From an uncultured Bacilli bacterium (GTDB taxonomy: Bacteria > Bacillota_I > Bacilli_A > RF39 > UBA660): DNA of 64,000 nucleotides. Made by a program: the position numbers and the translations under genes. The stretch's first letter is position 1; every line of letters begins with the position of its first letter. The notes under the pieces were generated by a model. That model did no database searches, was not told where the DNA came from, and saw only the letters and a list, made by a program, of their open reading frames with translations. The stretch spans positions 124,001-188,000 of the forward strand of contig CAKOOM010000002.1 in the NCBI GenBank assembly GCA_934098395.1. The letters run 5' to 3'. Shown here piece after piece: positions 51,429 to 59,814 of the stretch.

Positions 51429-53231
51429 TTAGTATTTATTTATTATATTTAATAGAGTATCTTTATTTACAGGTTTAATTATAATATCATTAAAGCCTGC
51501 TTGTAAATAATCATTGTTATATTCTACATTGCTGTCTTTACTCATTAGGACTACTGGAATATTAAAATTGTTGATTTGTTTTAGTTTTGTTAAAATAGCC
51601 ATACCATTTAGTGGTTCCATTTCATTTGAAATTAAAATTAGATCATACTTTTGTCCTTCTCTTATAATGTCTAGACATGATTTCCCTGAAGTACATTTAG
51701 TTATTAAAACATTACTTTTGTTTAAATGTTTTTCAAGAATTTTTTGACTAGATTCATTACTATCACAAATTAAAATTTTTTTGGCTTCAGTGTATAACTT
51801 ATCAAACTTTTTAACTAGTATGTCATTACTAGTTTCGTCGATTGCTATTTTTTGATCTAATACAATAGTTACCTTTAGACTTTTACCATAATTACTTGTG
51901 TATAGCAGTATACCTCCGGCTTTTCCAATGATATTTTTAGCATTTACTAAATTTTCTTTAATACTATTTTTTTTACTAGATGTAATGCTTTTGGCATTCA
52001 TTAATTCTTCAACTTCTTCATTACTAATACCTAATCCGGAATCTTCAATATTTATTATTAATCTACATACATCGTGTTTGACTACTGAATTGATATTTAA
52101 TTCAATAAAACCAGTTGTTGTATATTTATATGTTGTATCAAGAATGGTATCAATAACTTCTTTTATTCTTATTGAATCACCATATAAGTATGTTGGCATA
52201 TCTTTTGATACGTTGTATCTGAATGTTAAACCTTTACTGTTTAATTTATCTTTATACTTAGTTATTAATTGTTTTAATAATAATTTTGCATTATATTGGT
52301 TTTGAATTATTTTTACTGTTGAAGTGCTAATGTTGTCAATATTTAGTACTTCCATTGCTCTATTGTTAAATTTTGATAATATTGTACTTGTATCTCTGGC
52401 AATATTTTTAATTTCTTCAATATTGTTTGATTCTAAGATTTGAGATAAATTTTCTTCAACTCCTGAGATTGCTTTTTTTATTTCTTGCGTCATATTATAT
52501 AAAAATAATGTTTTTTCTTCATTAGCATTATCTGATGACTGTTTAGCATTATGCATAACTGTTAGTAATTTTAAATCTGGATTTTCAATTGTGTGATACA
52601 TAAGATTTGTTATAAATGTTTCCATAGCAGTTATTAATAATAATCCTGGATTTAATTTTTGAATTATAACTACAAAGATTGTCATAAATATAAATGAAAT
52701 TATTGGAATACATTTTTTATCTTTTAGTATCTTATAGTTGGTTATAATTTTGTATATCCAAAATATTATTGATAAGGTAGTTGCTAAATATACAAAATTT
52801 GCTGATGGTCCATATGAATATATTATTTTATTTTCGTTATGGTAGTATAATGGCAATGAATATATAACTGCAATGCTTATTAATAATATTATGGATAGTA
52901 TCATTCTTTTTTTATACAAATATTTTCTTAGTTGTTTATCATCTTTTTCCTTATTTGTAGCAATAATTACATATATAGTAAAAAGATATACCCATAAAAA
53001 GAAAAACATTATTAAAGTTTTACCTATGAGATTATTTATTCCAGGAATTTTATCCATAAATAATATTGATATAGCACATAAAATGGCACATATAACATTT
53101 AATAGATTAGTTATTACAATATATGAATATATTTTTGTTTCAATGGTTTTAATGTGTTCTTTTTTAAAATAAATTATTGTTAATAGTATACTATAAAATA
53201 AGCTAGCAATGGTAAAATAGTTATTAGTCAA
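51429..53231 (-). CDS. Degenerate hybrid histidine-kinase-like membrane protein, copy 1
   Basis: A 600-residue protein with about seven N-terminal helices (residues 1-215), a dimerisation helix, an ATPase-like domain and a C-terminal receiver domain (about 484-600). The usual FLANMSHEIR block is FLYNMTQEIK, with Gln-249 in place of the phospho-accepting His. The ATPase keeps IEDSGLGI, but its N-box Asn is lost. The receiver has Ser-535 (LILISNEM) where the phospho-accepting Asp belongs, though IIKP keeps its Lys. The TTG start at 53231 follows GAGGTGAT and makes the N-terminus align with copy 2 at 56080. It is probably a signalling pseudokinase. Confidence 0.8.
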   Translation of the reverse strand: MTNNYFTIASLFYSILLTIIYFKKEHIKTIETKIYSYIVITNLLNVICAILCAISILFMDKIPGINNLIGKTLIMFFFLWVYLFTIYVIIATNKEKDDKQLRKYLYKKRMILSIILLISIAVIYSLPLYYHNENKIIYSYGPSANFVYLATTLSIIFWIYKIITNYKILKDKKCIPIISFIFMTIFVVIIQKLNPGLLLITAMETFITNLMYHTIENPDLKLLTVMHNAKQSSDNANEEKTLFLYNMTQEIKKAISGVEENLSQILESNNIEEIKNIARDTSTILSKFNNRAMEVLNIDNISTSTVKIIQNQYNAKLLLKQLITKYKDKLNSKGLTFRYNVSKDMPTYLYGDSIRIKEVIDTILDTTYKYTTTGFIELNINSVVKHDVCRLIINIEDSGLGISNEEVEELMNAKSITSSKKNSIKENLVNAKNIIGKAGGILLYTSNYGKSLKVTIVLDQKIAIDETSNDILVKKFDKLYTEAKKILICDSNESSQKILEKHLNKSNVLITKCTSGKSCLDIIREGQKYDLILISNEMEPLNGMAILTKLKQINNFNIPVVLMSKDSNVEYNNDYLQAGFNDIIIKPVNKDTLLNIINKY

Positions 53232-53265
53232 GCAAATCACCTCTATTGTAATAATTATAAAGCAA

Positions 53266-53309
53266 AGACATAAAAAAAGCAATTAGTTATAAAACTTTCT
53301 TGCTTTTTT
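53266..53309 (-). terminator. Intrinsic terminator after ligase 1
   Basis: On the minus strand AAAAAAGCAA pairs with TTGCTTTTTT around an 18-base loop that includes the stop codon. TTGCTT with TATAAT 17 bases later could also be the promoter of the kinase-like gene. Confidence 0.65.
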
Positions 53310-55139
53310 TAATGTCTTTTGTTTTTCTTGCATTTTGCGATAATCTACTTTTCCATTGTTTGTATATAATACTTCTGAAACGAATTCATAATAGTTGGCT
53401 TTATCTCTTGGTGGAATTTTCTTAATGCATAAATCATCTATTTCTTTTAGTATTTGTTCTTTGTTATTTAAGTATTCTTCTTTTAACTCGATACAAGCTA
53501 ATGGCCATGAACCACTAGCGTGTTTTTCGCTCGGAATGCCTACTACTACGCATGAGATAACTGCAGGATGTTGCATAATTACATTTTCTATTTGAGATGG
53601 TGATACGTTGTGACCGTCTGGTCTTACAACTAATCTTTTTTCTCTATCTTCAAAGAATAATATACCATTTTGATTTATATGACCTTTATCACCAGTCTTT
53701 ATCCATTTTTGCCCCTGATTATCACAAAAGATAACTTCTTTTTCATATTCGGGTCTATTGAAATATCCTTTCATTACGGTTGGAGATGTTGCGAATATTT
53801 CTCCAGTTTGATTATACATTAATTCAGTAGCATTAATATCAATGTTTTCACTGTTTTCGGTGTTGAGTATTTTGATGTTGTTTTTAGATAATGGGATACC
53901 AACACTACCTATTTCGTTACATTCATTACTTTTTGGATATGTAATGCATGAACTTCCTTCAGTCATACCCCAACCTTTTGTGATATTGCAATTAGCAGAA
54001 TGTGCGTGAAGCCATTCATTACCTTTTATTTCGTCATTAGGATTCATCATATCTCCGCCTATAATAAATCCTTTTAGGAATGACAAATTATAATTTTTTA
54101 ATCTTTTATCATTACGCATAATATTAACAAAATTTGGTACACCCATAATATAACTTGGTTTGTATTTTATTATTAGCTTCGCTAACATATCTTTAGCTTT
54201 ATCTAGGGTAAATGTTGGTATCATGATTAATTCTTGGCCTTGGCATAGTTGGTTATGTAATCCAATTACTAATCCATATGCGATAAATGGTGGCATTATT
54301 AATAGGAATTTGTCACCGATTTTAGCATCTGGAACTGATTGTTTTTGAAATAATGCCAAATTGTTAAAGTTATCATTTGTTAAGATAGCTCCTTTAGGAT
54401 TCCCTGATGTTCCGGATGTATATACTATTACAGATGGCATATCTTTTTCATACTTTACTCTAGAATCAATTGGTTCTATATAATAGTCTTTATAAAAATC
54501 TTGCCATTTGGTAAAACCATATTTGTTTGGTTTAAATATATTATTATATTTATTTAATAGTTTCATAGTCTTAGTATTTGCACTTAACAAAGGTGATACG
54601 CTAATAAATTTTGTTAACGTAGTTTCATCTTTAATGCTTGCAATTTTATCTTCAATACGATCGATCATAATAATCATTTTTGAGTCTGCTTCATTGATGT
54701 ATTTTTTTAATGTTTCGGCATTGGTTCTTGGATCTATAACGTTTGCGATGGCACCAATTTTACTTAAAGCATAGATTGAATATATAGTTTCTGGTAAATA
54801 AGGCATGGCTATAGTTACTTTGTCTCCTTTTTTAACACCGTTATTTGAAAAAGCGATAGCTGTTTCATCTATTTTTTTTATCATTTCAAGGTAACTTATT
54901 TTATTATCATAATAATTTATAGCCGTTGTCATTAAGTTAAAACGGTTATAATGAACTAGAGCATCATATAATGATCCTTTGATGGCTTCTTCTTGAATTT
55001 GTTCTTCAGTATAAAATTTTAACCAGGGTTTATCTATTGATGGATAATTTGTTAGTGGCCCAAAATATACTCCAGTTAATAGTTTCCTTAAATATATATC
55101 TCTTGATTCTTCATTTACTGTTTCATATAACTTTTCCAT
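53283..55139 (-). CDS. Adenylate-forming ligase (acyl-CoA synthetase-like), copy 1
   Basis: A 618-residue class I adenylate-forming enzyme. Motifs: YTSGTSGNPKGAILTN (ATP loop), GWGMTEGSS, IKTGDKGHINQNG, DREKRLVVRPDGHNVSP (hinge) and the catalytic Lys in NNGKVDYRKM. An N-terminal leader with NYPSIDKPWLKFYT is shared with copy 2 at 57883. The family activates fatty or other carboxylic acids as acyl-AMP and then acyl-CoA; the substrate is unknown. The ATG at 55139 follows GGAGGGG. It is paired with the kinase-like gene downstream and has a promoter matching that of copy 2. Confidence 0.88.
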   Translation of the reverse strand: MEKLYETVNEESRDIYLRKLLTGVYFGPLTNYPSIDKPWLKFYTEEQIQEEAIKGSLYDALVHYNRFNLMTTAINYYDNKISYLEMIKKIDETAIAFSNNGVKKGDKVTIAMPYLPETIYSIYALSKIGAIANVIDPRTNAETLKKYINEADSKMIIMIDRIEDKIASIKDETTLTKFISVSPLLSANTKTMKLLNKYNNIFKPNKYGFTKWQDFYKDYYIEPIDSRVKYEKDMPSVIVYTSGTSGNPKGAILTNDNFNNLALFQKQSVPDAKIGDKFLLIMPPFIAYGLVIGLHNQLCQGQELIMIPTFTLDKAKDMLAKLIIKYKPSYIMGVPNFVNIMRNDKRLKNYNLSFLKGFIIGGDMMNPNDEIKGNEWLHAHSANCNITKGWGMTEGSSCITYPKSNECNEIGSVGIPLSKNNIKILNTENSENIDINATELMYNQTGEIFATSPTVMKGYFNRPEYEKEVIFCDNQGQKWIKTGDKGHINQNGILFFEDREKRLVVRPDGHNVSPSQIENVIMQHPAVISCVVVGIPSEKHASGSWPLACIELKEEYLNNKEQILKEIDDLCIKKIPPRDKANYYEFVSEVLYTNNGKVDYRKMQEKQKTLKKARKFYN

Positions 55140-55158
55140 TTTCCCCTCCACAAAAATA

Positions 55159-55188
55159 ATTATAGCACAATATTTTATCATATAACAA
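55159..55188 (-). promoter_or_regulatory. Promoter of ligase 1 (twin of 59747-59776)
   Basis: On the minus strand TTGTTA, 18 bases, TATAAT with extended TGC. The sequence from here to the ribosome site is closely similar to that before ligase 2. Confidence 0.75.
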
Positions 55189-55198
55189 GAAAAAAGAA

Positions 55199-55228
55199 AA
55201 GAAAATAGCCTTATTTTGCTATTTTCCT
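55199..55228 (-). terminator. Intrinsic terminator of the HAD gene
   Basis: On the minus strand GAAAATAGC pairs with GCTATTTTC around AAAATAAG, followed by TTTTC. Confidence 0.85.
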
Positions 55229-55231
55229 ACC

Positions 55232-56071
55232 CTATTCTTTAATAGATTGTTTAAATGTTACATTTTTTAATTCAGTGTTTATAGCCATAGATTTTATTAC
55301 TTTTTTAACAATTTTATCTATATTTGAACCTTCTTGATAGTCTGCTGGAGCTATAAAATTGATTCGATTGTCTTTTAAAAGGTTTATAGCGGTAGCAGAT
55401 TTATCACCGTTATAAACGGCAATACTTACTCCACCACCATCTTTTGTTAGTTTCATGCAAGGAACATCAGTGAATCCATCTCCGATATATATCATATTTG
55501 ATGTTGATATTCTTCGTTCATTTTCTAGCATTTTTTTATTTAAACTATAATCATCCGATATATCTAAAACGCCTTTGTTAATTCTGTTTAAAAACTGTGT
55601 TTTATTGGTATAATTTACGGCAAGTTTCGGCCATACGGCATTTCCTTCATCATTGTAATAGAATTCTGAAGCATATATTTCTTTAAAGTATTTTCCTATT
55701 TTTGAACCTTCAATTATTTCTTTTAAACCAGATGATATTATATAATGTTCTACTTCCATACCTAAATCTGCTCCATAGTGATTAATCCTTTCGAACCATT
55801 CAACTAAGCCTGGAAATAGTTCAATATCTTTTCCAATATTATTTAGATATTCTTTTTTGATTGTTTGATTGTTGTCAGCTGTTTTTTTAAACATTAAATA
55901 CATATATGCAAGGACTTGGTCCATTTTGTTAGTGATTCTTAGTTCAGTGGCTTCATTCCAGAATTTGCTACTATCCATTCCTAAATTAGGGATGAAAGTG
56001 TATTCTTGCATGTCTTTAGCACATAATGTTTTATCAAAATCATACATAATTGCAATTATATTATTTCTCAT
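55232..56071 (-). CDS. HAD-superfamily phosphatase
   Basis: A 279-residue haloacid-dehalogenase-type hydrolase. Motif I is MYDFDKTLC (nucleophile and acid Asp), motif II HYIISSGLKEII, and motif IV IYIGDGFTDVPCM. The cap is inserted between motifs I and II (C1 type, as in phosphoserine-phosphatase relatives). The substrate is unknown. AAGGAG precedes the ATG. It follows the second kinase-like gene by 8 bases and thus belongs to the ligase 2/kinase-like 2 half of the duplicated module; the other half has no HAD gene. Confidence 0.88.
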   Translation of the reverse strand: MRNNIIAIMYDFDKTLCAKDMQEYTFIPNLGMDSSKFWNEATELRITNKMDQVLAYMYLMFKKTADNNQTIKKEYLNNIGKDIELFPGLVEWFERINHYGADLGMEVEHYIISSGLKEIIEGSKIGKYFKEIYASEFYYNDEGNAVWPKLAVNYTNKTQFLNRINKGVLDISDDYSLNKKMLENERRISTSNMIYIGDGFTDVPCMKLTKDGGGVSIAVYNGDKSATAINLLKDNRINFIAPADYQEGSNIDKIVKKVIKSMAINTELKNVTFKQSIKE

Positions 56072-56079
56072 ACGACTCC

Positions 56080-57825
56080 TTAAAATTTATTAATTATTTC
56101 TATCAATTGTTCTTTTTTTATTGGTTTAATTAAATAAGTTGTAAATCCATCGATTTGATATTCGTTACTATATTCAATATTAGTGTCTTTTGTTAATAGA
56201 ATTACTGGTATATTAAAATTTTTAATTTCTTTTAATTTAACTATTACTTCTTTTGCGGTCATTACTCCAACGGTTTCGTCTATAAATATCAAATCGTATT
56301 TTTCTTTATTTCTTATTTTTTCTAAGCAAGATTTGCCCGTGTTACATTTTATTATATCTATATTTTCGTTAGATAATAATTTTTCGAATATTTTTTGACT
56401 TGATTCGTTATCATCGCATATTAGTATTTTTTTATATTTATAAATGGTTTCATATTTATCTTCAATTTCTTTTTTATTTACTATCTTTTGATCTAAAACA
56501 ATGGTTGTTTTTGTTCCTTTTTGGTAATTACTTGCTAGGAAAATTGTTCCGCCCATTATTGCAAGTTCTTTTTTTGCTTTGGCTAATTCTTTATCAGTTG
56601 CCATTATTTGATCAATTTCATTTGCTTTAATTCCAATACTTGAATCTTCAATGTTTATTATTAAACGACAAATATCTTTTTTAATAATTGTATCTACGTT
56701 TAGTTCTACATACCCATTTTCAGTATTATGAATAGATTTTTGAATCATTTTAATAACTATTTCTTTTAGAGTTATTCCATCACCATATAAATAGACTGGT
56801 AATGATTGACTTATATTGTGTTTGAAGGAAATGTTTTGTTTGTTTGTACTACCAACAATGGTTATAATTTGTTTTAATAATAGTTTAATGTTGTATTCAG
56901 TATTATATATTTTTGTTACATTGTCAATATTACTTACGTCAAGGATATCATTTACTAATGTATTATATTTGGCAGTATATGAAATGATATCTCTTGAAAT
57001 ATCTTTTACTTCTTCGCTTTTAGTTATTTCTAAAATTTGATTGGCATCTTCATAAATTGCAGTATTTATTTGTTTAATATCTTGTGACATATTAAATAAA
57101 AACATTTCTTTTTCATAATTTGAATTATCGGCATATTCTTTAGCATCATGTATTTCTTTTAAAATCATTAAGTCGGGATTCTCGATTGTAAAATACATCA
57201 GTACTACAATAAATGTTTCCATTGATGTCATTAATAGAAGACCTGGATTTAGCTTTTGAATAATAGTAATAATCATTGCCATAAATATAAACATTACAAT
57301 AGGAATAACTTTTTTGTTTTTGGCTTTTTTAATATTTTTGATTAATAGAACAGACCAAGTGATCATGCTTATGGTAGCTACGATGTATATTAGATTAGCA
57401 GCAGGGCCATAGGAATATATTATGCCGTTTTCGTTATGGTAGTATAATTCTAGTTTAAATATTAAAATAATAATTATTAGAAATACTAAACTAAGCGCTG
57501 TGATTGTTTTTTTCATTATATTTGAACTGGCTTTTTTTTGCTCATATAATACAGCTACTAAATATAATGAAAACACAAAAATGTATGTAACTAAGTATAT
57601 TAAGTATAATCTAGATATAATGTAATTAGTTATAGGAATTATTTCATAATTTTTAACGGTGTAAAAGCAAGCAATGGCAATGATTAGACCAATAAAATTG
57701 GTTATTATTAATATTGAATATAGGTTATTTTCTAAACTTTTAATTTTTTTCTTTGCTAAGAATATCATGATTAGGAGTATACTGTAAAAAATACTTCCAA
57801 TTGTTAATAGATTTCCACTATTCAT
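56080..57825 (-). CDS. Degenerate hybrid histidine-kinase-like membrane protein, copy 2
   Basis: A 581-residue paralog of the 51429 gene with the same plan: about seven helices including a shared outer segment LYYHNENGIIYSYGPAANLIY, a dimerisation helix, an ATPase-like domain and a receiver. FLFNMSQDIKQ has Gln-248 in place of the phospho-accepting His, and the ATP lid IEDSSIGI and N-box are altered. Unlike copy 1, the receiver keeps Asp-516 (LIFIDET), the ICDDNES acid pair and the KPIKK lysine, so it could accept phosphate from another source. The ATG at 57825 follows GGAGGG. An extended TATAAT lies upstream. Confidence 0.82.
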   Translation of the reverse strand: MNSGNLLTIGSIFYSILLIMIFLAKKKIKSLENNLYSILIITNFIGLIIAIACFYTVKNYEIIPITNYIISRLYLIYLVTYIFVFSLYLVAVLYEQKKASSNIMKKTITALSLVFLIIIILIFKLELYYHNENGIIYSYGPAANLIYIVATISMITWSVLLIKNIKKAKNKKVIPIVMFIFMAMIITIIQKLNPGLLLMTSMETFIVVLMYFTIENPDLMILKEIHDAKEYADNSNYEKEMFLFNMSQDIKQINTAIYEDANQILEITKSEEVKDISRDIISYTAKYNTLVNDILDVSNIDNVTKIYNTEYNIKLLLKQIITIVGSTNKQNISFKHNISQSLPVYLYGDGITLKEIVIKMIQKSIHNTENGYVELNVDTIIKKDICRLIINIEDSSIGIKANEIDQIMATDKELAKAKKELAIMGGTIFLASNYQKGTKTTIVLDQKIVNKKEIEDKYETIYKYKKILICDDNESSQKIFEKLLSNENIDIIKCNTGKSCLEKIRNKEKYDLIFIDETVGVMTAKEVIVKLKEIKNFNIPVILLTKDTNIEYSNEYQIDGFTTYLIKPIKKEQLIEIINKF

Positions 57826-57862
57826 AAATCCCTCCATATATAATCTTATGAGTTAATTATAC

Positions 57863-57889
57863 CATAAAAAAAGATAATTAAATTACCTT
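57863..57889 (-). terminator. Intrinsic terminator after ligase 2
   Basis: On the minus strand AGGTAA pairs with TTATCT around TTTAA, followed by a T-run; it includes the stop codon of ligase 2. Confidence 0.6.
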
Positions 57890-59727
57890 TTTCTTGTTTT
57901 TGTTAATTTTTTTTCGGATTCAATATTTTCTGGGTAGCCTTTTTCTAATAATTTAAAATCTACTTTACCCATTTTTGTATATGGCATAGCATTTAGGATA
58001 GTAAATTCCTCTGGTACAGCTCTTATGGATAATTTATTTAGACATATATTTTTAATATCTTTAATAGCTTCTTCTTCGGAGTTTTTATATTCTTCTTTTA
58101 AAACAATGTAAGCTCTTGGAATGATACCAGTTATTTTATCATTGTATCCGACTACCATACAGGTATCTACATATTTTGATATTGCTATAACTTCTTCGAT
58201 TTTTTGAGGAAATATTTTAAAACCATCAATTCCTTTGACAATCATTCTTTCAATGCGTCCAACTGGGGTTAATCTACCATCTTGGTCGATGTAACCAAGA
58301 TCTCCAGTGTGTAGCCATAATTTTCCATCATGATGTTTTTTTAATACTTTTTCTGTTTTTTCAGGATTATTTAAGTATCCGTACATAACTGTTGGGCCTG
58401 ATACACATATTTCTCCTTCTTCGGAGTATTTACATTCGATATCAGTGTCTGGTTTAAAGATACTAACGGTGTTTTTTACGAGTGGTATACCAGATGATAA
58501 TGTTTTAGCACAATCGGGTGTTTCTAGGCAAACAGTTGATGCAGCTTCGCTTAACCCCCACCCCATTAACATTTTAGATGGTGCGTCTAATTTAGCCAAT
58601 CTTTTATTTATTTCTTCTTCTTCAATTGAATTAAGCGAATATCCACCACAACCTGGTCCATATAAATTGGATAAATCAACTTTCTTTTTCTGTCTAACAA
58701 CATATTTAAAGCTGGCTGGAATGGTTAGTGTAAAATTAATTTTATTTTTTACTAGGTTATTATAAAAGGCTTTGGGTGTTACTAAAGGTAGTAAATAATT
58801 TTCCATTGATAATGTGAATGGAAGATTAATTGATGCAACAACACCAAAAGATGCAAAGGCTGGTATTACAGATAAAAATCTTGAACCTGGGTCAGTTTTT
58901 AATCGTGTTAATTTATATTGTAATGCTAAAGCATTAATGTTTTTATTAGTTAAAATTATTCCTTTTGGTAAACTTGTTGTACCACTTGAATGGATGACTA
59001 TAGCAAGGTCGTTTTTTGCTTTGATGCTTGGGGTAGATACATTATGATATCCAGGTATTTTCATAAAGTTATTCCATGTAATTACATTGTTGCTTCTTTT
59101 TGTATCAAAATTATCTACTAATGTTTTTATATCTACGGTTGTTTTAAATATAAATGGAGCTGATGGTGTAATTGGGGTTAATATTATATTTTTTAGATTT
59201 GCTTTATCTAAACATTTTTTTAATTCTTTATAATAGTTAGTGCATAATATAAGTATTTTAGAATTGTTTTGAGATAGATAATATTCCATCTGTTCTGGAT
59301 TACTTCTTGGATCTATCATATCGCAAATTGCCCCAATTTTATTTAGAGCATAGATTGAAAAGATTGTTTCTGGTGTGCTAGGCATACATATGCTTATAAC
59401 ATCATTCTCTTTTATACCAAGAGCTCTAAATTTATTAGCTACATTATTAATATTTATGATTAATTCTTTATATGTATATGTTTTTCCATAATAATTTATA
59501 GCAATCCTATCTAAATTAGATTTATTACATTTATACATATATTCATATATATTAGATGATTCATCAATATCTGTTAAAATGTCGTTTGCGGTATAAAACT
59601 TTAACCATGGTTTATCAATAGAAGGATACCCAGTTGGTGGACCTTGTAATGTTCCGAGTGATAAATCTCTCAAATATAAATCTCTAAGTTTTTCGTTGTT
59701 GAGTTTAATTATTTTCTTTTTATTCAT
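57883..59727 (-). CDS. Adenylate-forming ligase (acyl-CoA synthetase-like), copy 2
   Basis: A 614-residue paralog of the 53283 gene. Motifs: IHSSGTTSLPKGIILTN, GWGLSEAAS, LHTGDLGYIDQDGRL, GRIERMIVKGIDGFKIFP and the catalytic Lys in YTKMGKVDFKLL. The leader GYPSIDKPWLKFYT is shared with copy 1. The acid-binding middle regions (SVIPAFASFG here, LIMPPFIAYG in copy 1) differ, so the two may activate different acids. The ATG at 59727 follows GAGGGGG. It begins the five-gene minus-strand region ending at 51429. Confidence 0.88.
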   Translation of the reverse strand: MNKKKIIKLNNEKLRDLYLRDLSLGTLQGPPTGYPSIDKPWLKFYTANDILTDIDESSNIYEYMYKCNKSNLDRIAINYYGKTYTYKELIININNVANKFRALGIKENDVISICMPSTPETIFSIYALNKIGAICDMIDPRSNPEQMEYYLSQNNSKILILCTNYYKELKKCLDKANLKNIILTPITPSAPFIFKTTVDIKTLVDNFDTKRSNNVITWNNFMKIPGYHNVSTPSIKAKNDLAIVIHSSGTTSLPKGIILTNKNINALALQYKLTRLKTDPGSRFLSVIPAFASFGVVASINLPFTLSMENYLLPLVTPKAFYNNLVKNKINFTLTIPASFKYVVRQKKKVDLSNLYGPGCGGYSLNSIEEEEINKRLAKLDAPSKMLMGWGLSEAASTVCLETPDCAKTLSSGIPLVKNTVSIFKPDTDIECKYSEEGEICVSGPTVMYGYLNNPEKTEKVLKKHHDGKLWLHTGDLGYIDQDGRLTPVGRIERMIVKGIDGFKIFPQKIEEVIAISKYVDTCMVVGYNDKITGIIPRAYIVLKEEYKNSEEEAIKDIKNICLNKLSIRAVPEEFTILNAMPYTKMGKVDFKLLEKGYPENIESEKKLTKTRKR

Positions 59728-59746
59728 AATTTTCCCCCTCAAAATA

Positions 59747-59776
59747 ATTATAGCATATTAATATATCTTATAACAA
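59747..59776 (-). promoter_or_regulatory. Promoter of ligase 2 (twin of 55159-55188)
   Basis: On the minus strand TTGTTA, 18 bases, TATAAT with extended TGC, followed by TATTTTGAGGGGG. Confidence 0.75.
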
Positions 59777-59800
59777 GTAAAAAAGGGGTTAAGCAACCCT
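59777..59800 (-). terminator. Intrinsic terminator of addA
   Basis: On the minus strand GGGTT pairs with AACCC around GCTT, followed by a T-run. Confidence 0.75.
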
Positions 59801-59814
59801 ATTTTACGGTTAAT

